From NCBI GenBank assembly GCA_034933285.1, contig JAYFNT010000030.1:1-64000 (forward strand): a stretch of 64,000 nucleotides of DNA, read 5' to 3'. The translations under genes were made by a program, and so were the position numbers. How positions within the stretch are numbered: position 1 is the first letter of the stretch; each line of letters starts with the position of its first letter. This DNA comes from RPRC01 sp034933285. Its GTDB lineage: Bacteria > Desulfobacterota > Desulfuromonadia > Geobacterales > Geobacteraceae. This document shows, one piece after another, positions 34,511 to 43,032 of this stretch. The notes beneath the pieces were generated by a model. The model was not told the DNA's origin and ran no database searches. It worked only from the letters and a program-made list of their open reading frames with translations.

Positions 34511-35497
34511 TTTTATATCTATTTCCGCATCTGCCGGCATGCCCGGCTTCAGTTCCCCTGCCTGATTGGGGACGACGATTTTGATCCTGTAGACCAGTTT
34601 CACTCTCTCTTTAGCGGTCTGCACGCTCTTCGGCGTGAATTCCGCCTCGGGTGAGATGAAGGAAATATGCCCCTGATATTTCCTGCCCGGCCAGGTATCG
34701 GTGGTGACGGTTGCCTTTTGGCCGACCTTTACGCGCCCAAGGTCGGTTTCGCTGATATAGGCGCGCAACCAGACTTCGTCGAGCAAACCGACGGTCACAA
34801 CCGGTGTCCCTGCTGCCACCTGCTCTCCCGGTTCGATGTTTTTCGAAAGCACCATGCCGGCTGCGGATGATGGCAGGGTGGCGTAGCCCAGCCTGGTCTC
34901 GGCCAGGGCAAGGACCGCTTTGGCGCTTTCAAGGCGCGCGCGGGCCTGGTCGATGGTTTCCTTTCTCGGCCCGCTCCTGAGAAGGTTCAAGCGTTCCCTG
35001 GCTTCGCGAACGCTTGCCTGAGAAGCTTCAAAGGCCGCCTTGGAAGAATCGAAATCCCTGGCCGATATGACTTCCCTCCTGTATAGCTGCTGCTGACGGC
35101 CGAAATCCGTACGAAGGCGGTCCTCCTCAGCTTTGATCCTGCGCAGGGCAGCCTCGGCCTGGGCTATTTCCTCCTTGCGATAGCCCGTTTCCAGTTCGAC
35201 AAGAGCTGCTTTGGCAGCCAGGACCTCGGCCCGGCGGCTTTCCGCTTCGTGGAGCAGGTCTTCGGGATCCAACCGCGCGACCAACTGCCCCTGTCTGACC
35301 AGGGCGCCCTCATCCACGAGGCGTTCTTTCACCCTTCCGGGGACCTTGAAGCTCAGCTCGACGGTGGTGACTTCGATATTGCCCGAGACGCGGATTTTCC
35401 TGCCGTCGTCTTTGCGAAAGTTATGGAAGATGAACCATAGTGCGATCGATAAAATGGAAACAATGAGCAGTATGAGAAGCAGCAATCTTTTATTCAT
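34475..35497 (-). CDS. HlyD-family membrane fusion protein
   Basis: A 340-residue periplasmic adaptor anchored by an N-terminal TM helix (MNKRLLLLILLIVSILSIALWFI split across 1-24). It has a lipoyl/biotinyl-like half (about 50-80), a long coiled coil (about 85-205; RRAEVLAAKAALVELETGYR), and a beta-barrel domain. It heads the exporter operon and links the inner-membrane ABC pair to an outer-membrane channel such as TolC. The C-terminal eleven residues derive from the heptamer tract, so the true end may have been rewritten. GGGAG lies upstream of the start. Confidence 0.88.
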   Translation of the reverse strand: MNKRLLLLILLIVSILSIALWFIFHNFRKDDGRKIRVSGNIEVTTVELSFKVPGRVKERLVDEGALVRQGQLVARLDPEDLLHEAESRRAEVLAAKAALVELETGYRKEEIAQAEAALRRIKAEEDRLRTDFGRQQQLYRREVISARDFDSSKAAFEASQASVREARERLNLLRSGPRKETIDQARARLESAKAVLALAETRLGYATLPSSAAGMVLSKNIEPGEQVAAGTPVVTVGLLDEVWLRAYISETDLGRVKVGQKATVTTDTWPGRKYQGHISFISPEAEFTPKSVQTAKERVKLVYRIKIVVPNQAGELKPGMPADAEIDIKQAQGTGRKAQG

Positions 35498-35695
35498 GGA
35501 AATCTCCCGACGGTCGGCTGCGTCTGTTCCCGAGCCTGAATTTACAGTGTATCATATCTAGCGCAAATGCAGGTTTGTGTGAAGACGGTTTCTTGCCCGG
35601 CCGGACGGAATTACTATCCGCTTGATGATATACTTTATCAGCGCACTTATTTCTCATGACATGGAAAATGATCACTCGAACGCAGGGAGGGAAAC

Positions 35696-36526
35696 ATGGC
35701 ATTCTTTTCGAGGTATTTGGCTCTTGCGGCCTGCTTTGCAACAATTTCCGGATGTTTCCAGGTGGAGACCACCGTTCGGGTAAATCCGGACGGCAGTGGC
35801 ACGATTGAGGAAAGGATGCTTCTCAGCAGGAAGGTCATCAGCCAGTTCGACGAAATGGCCAGGTCCTTTGCCGGCCCCGACGAGAAACCGAAACCTTTCA
35901 CCCTGCACGAAGAGGAAAAGCTGCGCAAGCAGGCGGCGGATTTTGGGCCGGGAGTGGTTTACGTCAAGAGCCGCGTGATTGAAGATGAAGCATACACCGG
36001 ATATCGGGCGACCTATTCCTTCGCCGACATCAACAAGGTGCGCTTGAGCAGCCGAGGGAGCGAATCCATGGCGGGCAAGGAGGAGAAACAGGCCGGAAGC
36101 GACGCCGATGCTGTTGCTTTTCGCTTTGATACTGGTCCGGAATCACGTCTGGTCATCTTCATGCCCCGGAACGGGAAGGCGGCACAGGCTTCGGACCCGA
36201 AGGGCAACGACAGCGAAGAGCCGGCCATGACGCCGGAGCAGAAGCAGGCTTTTGCCGACATGATGAAAGGGATGCATTTTTCCCTTGCCGTTGAGGTTAA
36301 GGGCACGGTGGTGAAGTCCAACGCGACACATCTGGCTGGCAATCGTATTACCCTGTTCGATTTCGACCTGGACCGCATGGGCGGAAGCTTCGAAGATTTG
36401 AGCAAGCTCCGGGCAGGGGGAGGATCGCAGCCGCCGACCTTTGCCGAGGCCAGGGATTTGCTGAAGGATTTGCCCGGCGTAGCGATCGAGTTGCATGACC
36501 GGGTCGAGGTGCGATTCAGGAAATAG
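35696..36526 (+). CDS. Lipoprotein of unknown function (LppM-like)
   Basis: A 276-residue protein with a signal and lipobox (LAACFATISGC, Cys20). The mature N-terminus FQVETTVRVNPDGSGTIEERM is the beta-strand pattern of LppM-like envelope lipoproteins. The rest is charged, with a Met/Gly-rich middle and a C-terminal segment LKDLPGVAIELHDRVEVRF. It is attached to a membrane on the periplasmic side. AGGGAGG lies 8 bases before the ATG. It is divergent from the exporter operon. Confidence 0.72.
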   Translation: MAFFSRYLALAACFATISGCFQVETTVRVNPDGSGTIEERMLLSRKVISQFDEMARSFAGPDEKPKPFTLHEEEKLRKQAADFGPGVVYVKSRVIEDEAYTGYRATYSFADINKVRLSSRGSESMAGKEEKQAGSDADAVAFRFDTGPESRLVIFMPRNGKAAQASDPKGNDSEEPAMTPEQKQAFADMMKGMHFSLAVEVKGTVVKSNATHLAGNRITLFDFDLDRMGGSFEDLSKLRAGGGSQPPTFAEARDLLKDLPGVAIELHDRVEVRFRK

Positions 36527-36605
36527 TTCGTGCGGGAAAAGTTGCCTTGGCAAAATCTAATTTATGCGGTAAATTAATCTGATCTAACTGTATCGGAGTC
36601 CCAAT

Positions 36606-38135
36606 ATGCTTGCCAAGGTGATCAGCAGTTCGCTCATAGGCATCGATGCAATCTGCGTCGATGTCGAGGTGGATATCTCGCAGGGTCTTCCCCAGTTCGC
36701 CACGGTCGGGCTTCCGGACGGTGCGGTCAAGGAATCCAAGGACCGGGTGAAGTCAGCTCTGAAGAACGCCGGCTATGAGTTCCCGAGCCGCAGGATCACG
36801 GTAAACCTGGCCCCTGCCGACATCAGGAAGGAAGGGGCGGCTTTCGACCTGCCCATATCAGTCGGCATTCTGGCTGCAACCGGCGTCGTGAAAGGTCGCC
36901 TGCTGAAGGATTATCTCCTCCTCGGGGAGTTGAGCCTTGACGGCGGGGTGAAGCCGGTGCACGGGTGCCTGTCGGTGGCCGTGGCGGCACGGAAGGCGGG
37001 GTTTGCCGGAATCGTCGTGCCGCGTGAAAACGCCTGCGAAAGCGCCGTTGTGGAGGGGATCGATGTCATCGGTGTATCCGAACTGGCGGAGGTCGTGGAG
37101 TTCCTCAACGGAGACCGTTCCATCGAACCGTGCACGCTGGACGTCAGGGCGCTTTTCCATGAGACAGCGGAACAGGGTGACGATTTCTCCGAGGTGAAAG
37201 GGCAGGAGCACGCCAAGCGGGCCATAGAAGTTGCCGCCGCAGGTGCTCACAACCTCCTAATGATCGGGCCGCCCGGTTCGGGTAAGACCATGCTGGCCCG
37301 CAGGATCCCGGGCATACTGCCGCGCATGTCCTTCGACGAGGCGATCGAAACCACCAAGGTCTACAGCGTCATGGGCATCCTTGAGCGTGACCGGGCCCTG
37401 ATTACCCAGCGGCCTTTCCGTGCGCCCCACCATACAATCTCCGACATAGGGCTGATCGGGGGCGGCAACACACCGCGGCCCGGAGAGGTTTCTCTTTCTC
37501 ACAACGGTCTGCTTTTCCTGGACGAACTTCCCGAGTTCAAGAAGCATGTGCTGGAGGTGCTGCGCCAGCCGCTGGAGGACGGCAGGGTCACCATTTCGCG
37601 CGCGCTCATGTCCATCACCTACCCGTCGCGCATCATGCTCGTCACAGCAATGAACCCCTGCAAGTGCGGCCAGAGCGGTGAAAATCCGAACAATTGCACC
37701 TGTACACCCCGTGAAATCCATCAATACCGGTCGCGGATCTCCGGGCCTCTTCTCGACCGTATCGACATCCATATCGAGGTTCCGGCGGTCAAATACCGTG
37801 ACCTGGCCGACCGGGCGGAAGGGGAATCTTCCGCGACTATCGCAAAAAGGGTGGAAAGAGCCCGGGAGGTCCAGCTGGAGCGGTTCCGCGGCACCAGGGT
37901 CCACTCCAATTCCCAGATGGCCTCCCGCCAGATACGCAGGTTCTGCGAGCCCGACGCTGCCGGCCATCGCCTGCTGGAGCTGGTGACCGAACGGCTCGGT
38001 TTCTCTGCCAGAGCCTATACCCGCATCCTCAAGGTGGCCCGCACCATCGCCGACCTGGAGGGAAGCGAAAATGTGCGCGAACAGCACCTGGCCGAGGCCA
38101 TCCAGTACCGGAGCCTGGACAGGAAGACGTTTTGA
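36606..38135 (+). CDS. comM: YifB/ComM-family Mg-chelatase-like AAA+ ATPase
   Basis: A 509-residue protein with an N-terminal ChlI-like/Lon-protease-like domain (1-170; LPQFATVGLPDGAVKESKDR), a central AAA+ module with Walker A GPPGSGKTMLAR (about 220-231) and Walker B GLLFLDELPEF (about 300-310), and a C-terminal Mg-chelatase lid (about 420-509). The zinc-like cysteine cluster CKCGQSGENPNNCTC is present. In naturally competent bacteria ComM is a branch-migrating helicase that aids integration of taken-up DNA. A small TAATTTA/TAAATTA palindrome lies upstream (36558-36576). Confidence 0.93.
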   Translation: MLAKVISSSLIGIDAICVDVEVDISQGLPQFATVGLPDGAVKESKDRVKSALKNAGYEFPSRRITVNLAPADIRKEGAAFDLPISVGILAATGVVKGRLLKDYLLLGELSLDGGVKPVHGCLSVAVAARKAGFAGIVVPRENACESAVVEGIDVIGVSELAEVVEFLNGDRSIEPCTLDVRALFHETAEQGDDFSEVKGQEHAKRAIEVAAAGAHNLLMIGPPGSGKTMLARRIPGILPRMSFDEAIETTKVYSVMGILERDRALITQRPFRAPHHTISDIGLIGGGNTPRPGEVSLSHNGLLFLDELPEFKKHVLEVLRQPLEDGRVTISRALMSITYPSRIMLVTAMNPCKCGQSGENPNNCTCTPREIHQYRSRISGPLLDRIDIHIEVPAVKYRDLADRAEGESSATIAKRVERAREVQLERFRGTRVHSNSQMASRQIRRFCEPDAAGHRLLELVTERLGFSARAYTRILKVARTIADLEGSENVREQHLAEAIQYRSLDRKTF

Positions 38136-38293
38136 AGGAGTTGAATTGTCGTCTTCGCGCCAGGATTTGGTAACCGTTGGAATTGTTGTCAGCTACAACT
38201 CGAGAAAAGGCTGCCTTTACGGTTTATGCAGTCTAAGCATGTGAGAGGAATTTATTAATTGGAGGCCTGGCTTGCCGCCAATTTGGCCGGAGG

Positions 38294-38797
38294 TTAGTGG
38301 GCTGCTTCCTTGTCGAAAACCTTTCTCATCTCTTTCAACATTACCACGGCTCTGCAACGATCAGGTTCCGTCATGCTTTTCAGAACCGATAAAGCTTCCC
38401 GAATCGCGATGTTTTCTGCCGGGGCACTTCCAGTGCGGGACACCCAGGCATTCATCTTTCCCGTGCCTTGCATAATATATTCTTCATTGGTGCCGAAGGC
38501 CGCGCAAACAGCTTTCACGAATCGAGAATTAATCGGCGCCTTGCCGGAAAGCATGTCCGAAACCCGGCTCTTCGAATAGCTGGTGGCCTTGGAAATTTTG
38601 GTGCAGACTCCCGGGTATTCCTCAAGGCCCACGCTTTTCAACGCATCCAGGAGCCGCAAAACTTTTACGAAACCATGCGCTTTTTGCTCTTGTTCGATGT
38701 CCAAACCATGGATTCCTGTAGGCAATTTCATGAAGCGTCGGTCCGTTTTCTTCATCAATTCGCAAATTTTTGCCCGATAATTCGTTCTCCGTCCCAT
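38294..38797 (-). CDS. Phage-repressor-like HTH regulator
   Basis: A 167-residue DNA-binding protein. I chose ATG 38797, with CAGGAG about 8 bases upstream. The helix-turn-helix is near residues 65-90 (ISKATSYSKSRVSDMLSGKA), followed by FVKAVCAAFGTNEEYIMQG, the pattern of XRE/CI-type repressors. The C-terminal tail (RCRAVVMLKEMRKVFD) may dimerise. A palindrome of 9-bp arms at 39075-39098 lies upstream of its start and could be its operator. No prophage genes surround it. Confidence 0.72.
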   Translation of the reverse strand: MGRRTNYRAKICELMKKTDRRFMKLPTGIHGLDIEQEQKAHGFVKVLRLLDALKSVGLEEYPGVCTKISKATSYSKSRVSDMLSGKAPINSRFVKAVCAAFGTNEEYIMQGTGKMNAWVSRTGSAPAENIAIREALSVLKSMTEPDRCRAVVMLKEMRKVFDKEAAH

Positions 38798-39074
38798 CTG
38801 AGCTCCTGAAGCAATTTGTTGAATTTGTGGGGGAACCATTCCGCAGGCCGGTTTGGATATGGTGAACAATCAAGCCGGGCTGCAATGCCATGAGAAGTTC
38901 TGTAGAGGCGGCGACTTCTCAATTTGTAATTCAGCAACTCGCATGCCAATGTGGGGGAGAATCTGCCGAATGGTGGGGACTGGCACAATAATGCCGGTTT
39001 GTTGTGCATTTGTGTTGCTTGGGGCAGGGGGAATTGTTGCGCATGTGCTCGTTTGTCCTGCCTTCAAGCACATC

Positions 39075-39098
39075 AGTTGTCGCTTTTCTGCGACAACT
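39075..39098. promoter_or_regulatory. Palindromic operator candidate
   Basis: AGTTGTCGC (39075-39083) and GCGACAACT (39090-39098) are perfect inverted arms around six bases. Related half-sites GTTGCGCA and GTTGCGACT occur within 60 bases on either side. It lies between the phage-repressor-like gene and the cupin gene; binding is inferred. Confidence 0.45.
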
Positions 39099-39144
39099 GT
39101 ATTGAAGTCCGGAAAGCATTTGCAACCTGTTGCGACTGTATGAA

Positions 39145-39609
39145 TTATTGGGCCTGAGGCGTTATTGCGGGATGCGGGGAAGCCGGTTTGACCACATTGG
39201 GCGCTCCCTCGATCCCGGTGTAGAAAACCGCCAGCCTTACCGGCACTTTTCCAAGATTCCTGCCGTTATGCAGGGTATTGACCACTTCGAAAATGGCATC
39301 TCCTTCTTGGTAGGTCGTGGCCCGTCCATTTTCCAGTTCCACAGTGAGAACCCCCGACACGACATAGGCATAGACGGGTATCGGATGGCTGTGCCAGCCG
39401 GTTTCGGCGCCGACCGCGAGGTCAACCGTAACGGCCGTAACCTCTGCCCGGTCAGTGACAGGGTAGGCTATCTTCCGGCCATTGTCGGTTACAAGGCTTT
39501 TCTTCAGCACTGTCGCGGAAACGCCGTTTTTGTAATCAGCGGCAAGGCTGATGGTTAGGGTTAAGCAGAATGCGACCATAGCTGTGGTCAGAGTCGATAT
39601 TGTCTTCAT
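39145..39609 (-). CDS. Exported cupin-domain protein
   Basis: A 154-residue protein with a cleavable signal (ending LTISLAA, about residue 23). A single cupin barrel follows: motif 1 GWHSHPIPVYAYVVSGVLTV (about 70-89), with its two His as metal ligands, and motif 2 around GDAIFEVVNTLHNGRN (about 102-117). It is likely periplasmic. Metal and substrate are unknown. It reads toward the repressor-like gene and away from the polysaccharide deacetylase. Confidence 0.8.
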   Translation of the reverse strand: MKTISTLTTAMVAFCLTLTISLAADYKNGVSATVLKKSLVTDNGRKIAYPVTDRAEVTAVTVDLAVGAETGWHSHPIPVYAYVVSGVLTVELENGRATTYQEGDAIFEVVNTLHNGRNLGKVPVRLAVFYTGIEGAPNVVKPASPHPAITPQAQ

Positions 39610-39849
39610 CGTGTGTTCCTTTCTTTGCGTTCCCTCAATCTTATTAAATCAGATCCTTCATGGCAAACTGTTTGTTTACGGATTGAAACAGGCATCGGCA
39701 AGAAGCACTCTTGAGGCCACGTTCGTGGAGGAAGCAGGTTTGGGAATCGGTAGGGGAATCGGTAGTTGCGCATAAGTTCGACTTCCCGTATAGTCTGCAG
39801 GACATATTTTCGATTGAGAATGACATTGAGTAATGACAGGGGAATGGAA

Positions 39850-40677
39850 ATGGTGAACTGGAAACTGATTTTGGGCAGCGCAGTGATCATTGCGGGGCTG
39901 GTGATACCCGTATCGGGGCATACTGCCGGGAACCTGCCTGTGACGTCCGATACCCGCCAGAGCTACGCGGACCTGAAAAATGCCGTCGTATCTGCCTATG
40001 CAGGCAAAAAGCCTGTGGAATGGGGTGAAACGGTGACCGGGGTGAAGACTTCCCTTGCCACGAAGGAGCGGGTGATAGCCCTGACCCTGGATGCCTGCGG
40101 AAGCCCGACGGGCAAGGGCATTGATGCCCGGTTGATCGATTTCCTGGTCAGGGAACAGGTGCCTGCAACGCTGTTCATCAACTCCCGCTGGATCGACGCA
40201 AATCCGGAACTGTTCCTGAAACTGGCGCGGAACCCGCTGTTCACTATCGCCAATCACGGTCTGCTTCACAAACCGGCGTCGGTCAACGGCAGGTCGGTTT
40301 ACGGTATCAGCGGCACGAAGGACCTTGGCGAACTGGTGGACGAGATCGAGTTGAATGCGGAAAAGATCCGCAGGCTTACCGGCAAACGGCCCGTGTTCTA
40401 TCGCTCGGGCACCGCCTATTATGATGAGATCGCCGTGCAGGTGGCTGAAAAGCTGGGCCACAAGGTCATCGGCTTTTCCGTGCTTGGTGACGCAGGCGCA
40501 ACCTTTACCAGGGAGCAGGTAACCGCTGCCTTTCTGAAATCCGTTCCAGGGTCCATCGTGATAGCCCATATGAACCACCCGGAAAGCGGGACCGGAAAGG
40601 GGATCATGGCAGCGGTACCCCAGTTGAAAAAGAAAGGCTTTCGTTTCGTCAGCCTGTCAGACTACCCGTTGCGGTAA
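39850..40677 (+). CDS. Polysaccharide deacetylase-family protein
   Basis: A 275-residue protein with signal sequence (NWKLILGSAVIIAGLVIPVSG). The NodB-like fold is shown by LTLDACG (motif 1), NHGLLHKP (HxxxH, motif 2) and FYRSGTAYYD (motif 3, here R-S-G instead of RPP/RxP). The usual TFDDG is replaced by TLDACG, keeping one Asp; variants of this kind exist in an extracellular deacetylase subgroup. It would deacetylate a surface glycan. ATG 39850 has AGGGG 7 bases upstream; 39844 is an alternative. Confidence 0.78.
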   Translation: MVNWKLILGSAVIIAGLVIPVSGHTAGNLPVTSDTRQSYADLKNAVVSAYAGKKPVEWGETVTGVKTSLATKERVIALTLDACGSPTGKGIDARLIDFLVREQVPATLFINSRWIDANPELFLKLARNPLFTIANHGLLHKPASVNGRSVYGISGTKDLGELVDEIELNAEKIRRLTGKRPVFYRSGTAYYDEIAVQVAEKLGHKVIGFSVLGDAGATFTREQVTAAFLKSVPGSIVIAHMNHPESGTGKGIMAAVPQLKKKGFRFVSLSDYPLR

Positions 40678-40702
40678 TGAGGGCTGTTTCGGGGCCGCTG
40701 GA

Positions 40703-40765
40703 AATCCCTCCTTCGGCAAGCCCCTGCCGCTCTTCCTCGATCGCTGCCAGCATGAATATATCCAC
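40703..40765 (-). pseudogene. 5' remnant of a nucleoside deaminase gene
   Basis: On the reverse strand an AAGGAGG site and GTG start (40765) read VDIFMLAAIEEERQGLAEGG and one further Ile. This closely resembles the N-terminus of cytosine/guanine deaminase-family proteins (AAIEEARQGLAEGGIPIG in typical members). After GGI the similarity stops abruptly and the zinc-binding HAE…PCxxC motifs are absent. A deletion joining this to the deacetylase 3' end is the simplest reading. Confidence 0.45.
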
Positions 40766-40849
40766 GGTTCCTCCTTGTTTGTCCCTGCCGTTTCAAAACT
40801 TCAATCAAACTCCTTTTCTTTTTTCGGACTGGCCGGCATTCAAGTTTTA

Positions 40850-42598
40850 ATGAAAAGTGCCGATGAGATTTTGCGTAAATGCGAAAAATGGTATTCGCCT
40901 CCCTTTGCCATGGCTGCTGAGAAGGTGGAGTTATCATACGTTGAGGGCATGACAGTGGATGCTGAAATGGTTCAAAAAGGCGCGCCGGGCGCCGGATTAT
41001 CCTTCCGGATCGGGGAAGACGGGAAAAAGCTTGTGGCCGTATTCGAGGCAGCCGGAGTAATGTCGCCGATAGATACGGACACGGCGAACCGGATGCTTGC
41101 CAGGCAAGGTTTCGCGGACCTGTTCATTTTTGCCGATGCCATTGAAAGGATGGTGAAACAATACAATTCCGGCACAGGGTTCACTCTTGTTGTTGGAGAG
41201 CGGCGCGACGGAGCTTTTTCCATAAACATCGCCCCCGACCTTATGTGTGCGCAACTGACCATGACGCCTGCTTATGGCGGGAAACCGGTTACGGGCGATG
41301 AGATTTATGAGGCATTGCGTCAAAAAGGTATTGCATTCGGGATACTCGACGATACTATTCAGTCCGCAGTTGCAAAAGGCTATGCCCGGAACAAAGTCAT
41401 TGCAGAAGGGGTTCCCCCGGTTCAGGGGGATGACGCCCAGTTTGTCAGCCTGATCCGCGAGCTCAAAAATTCCCTGCCTGATACCGACGAGAATGGAACG
41501 ATTGATTATCGCAATATCGGCAACCTCATTACGGTCAACCCCGGTGACCCGCTGATGCGGCGCGTGCCGCCCACTGAAGGGAGACCTGGCGCCAATATTC
41601 TCGGGACCCCGGTACCGGCGCCCATGGGGGTCGACATCCCGTTTTCGCCGCTCTTGGGGGGGGTGTCAGTTCACGTGAACGACCCCGATCTGCTGGTGGC
41701 TGCAATTTCCGGGCAACCGTTTCTGCTGCAAAACGGCGTGAATGTGGAGCCGGTAATTAACATAAAGGATGTGGACCTGTCTACAGGCAACCTTGACATC
41801 AAGGGAACGCTCAATATTGCCGGCGACGTCAAACCCGGGATGCAGGTGAAAGCTTCAGCCGATATCGTTATCGGAGGCATGGTGGAAGCGGCGCTTGTCG
41901 AGGCGGGCGGCGATGTGGAAGTCAGGGGCGCGGTAATCGGGCACGGCGAGCCCAGAACCGGGGCCGGGGAAGTCAACACGGTGGCGGCCATGATACGGGC
42001 AGAAGGCTCCGTGAAGGCTCTGTTCGTGGAAAACGCCATTATCTGCTCCGGCGCGGATGTAATCATCCGTGAGTTTGTCATGAAGAGCGAACTGAACGCG
42101 GGCAACGGTATCATGGTCGGCGAGCCGGGATCGGGCAAAGGACGCATCATCAATTCGCTATGCCGTGCAGGCGGAAGCATCGAAGCGATCACCATCGGGT
42201 CGCTGTCGGATACCGGCACCGTGCTGGAAGCCGGCGCGGACCCGTCGATCAAGGATAAATTGACGTCGGCGAAACAGATGCTGCACTGCAAGGAAAGAGA
42301 ACTGGAAGAGGCGTCAAAAGCGCTTGAGTATTTCCGGAATAACCCGGACAGGAACTCACCGGAAGCGATAATAGAAAAAGAAAAAACCTTGCGCCGGATT
42401 CAGACGGAAATCCAGGAACTGAAGGGACAGCTGAAGCGGCTGAATAAAAGGTTTGAACAGCTGGGCAGCGCCTGGATCAAGGCGGAACGCCAGGTTTATT
42501 GCGGGGTGAGGATCGGCATCGGGGAGAAAGTGATGCTCCTGGATAATGATATGGAGAGGGTCACTTTCACATTGGGAGAAGACGGGATAACGTTCTGA
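40850..42598 (+). CDS. FapA/DUF342-family polysaccharide-like assembly protein
   Basis: A 582-residue cytoplasmic protein of the FapA (DUF342) family. The N-terminal half (to about 220) is alpha/beta; from about 235 the family's repeated beta-helix follows, with GDPLMRRVPPTEGRPGANIL, LDIKGTLNIAGDVKPGM and GGMVEAALVEAGGDVEVRGAV segments (split across 270-410). The C-terminal third is a coiled coil (LTSAKQMLHCKERELEEASK, about 490-550). Members are linked to flagellar or cell-wall assembly, but no flagellar gene is nearby. The ATG at 40850 has no clear ribosome site; an upstream TTG is possible. Confidence 0.82.
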   Translation: MKSADEILRKCEKWYSPPFAMAAEKVELSYVEGMTVDAEMVQKGAPGAGLSFRIGEDGKKLVAVFEAAGVMSPIDTDTANRMLARQGFADLFIFADAIERMVKQYNSGTGFTLVVGERRDGAFSINIAPDLMCAQLTMTPAYGGKPVTGDEIYEALRQKGIAFGILDDTIQSAVAKGYARNKVIAEGVPPVQGDDAQFVSLIRELKNSLPDTDENGTIDYRNIGNLITVNPGDPLMRRVPPTEGRPGANILGTPVPAPMGVDIPFSPLLGGVSVHVNDPDLLVAAISGQPFLLQNGVNVEPVINIKDVDLSTGNLDIKGTLNIAGDVKPGMQVKASADIVIGGMVEAALVEAGGDVEVRGAVIGHGEPRTGAGEVNTVAAMIRAEGSVKALFVENAIICSGADVIIREFVMKSELNAGNGIMVGEPGSGKGRIINSLCRAGGSIEAITIGSLSDTGTVLEAGADPSIKDKLTSAKQMLHCKERELEEASKALEYFRNNPDRNSPEAIIEKEKTLRRIQTEIQELKGQLKRLNKRFEQLGSAWIKAERQVYCGVRIGIGEKVMLLDNDMERVTFTLGEDGITF

Positions 42599-43032
42599 CA
42601 GCCTGTTAAAGCGTTTTGCTGTCGATTTCATTGAAATTGGTAATTCCAACGGATTTGCACTATTGACGAAAACCATTCTATCGTGAAAAAAGTCGCAATA
42701 ACCACTCACCGGATTAATATGCCTCGCTATTGTCCTGATAACGGCGTACAGTAACTGCTGACCTGCCATTCGGAATCCATTCCTCCAAGTCTTTTCGAAT
42801 TCCCGCTTTTTCCAGGCCGTCTACCTCCACCTCTCAGTCGATTTCTCCGGAACATCATGCACTGTTCCTTTATTGAGTTTTTCCGTCACGTGAAACCCCT
42901 GACAGCAAAGCTCTCCCACACTCATCCATCTTTTACGGAAAATTTACATCGCCGACACAGCATCTTGAAGAAACAGGTCTACAATTGGATCTGGCATGTA
43001 ATCGCGTAAAACGCGTCACGGGAGTGTACCAA
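42599..43032. other. Gene-free region upstream of the radical SAM gene
   Basis: About 430 bases of mixed composition with no reading frame of credible length and no strong palindrome. It should contain the radical SAM promoter but no consensus element is recognised. Confidence 0.4.
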
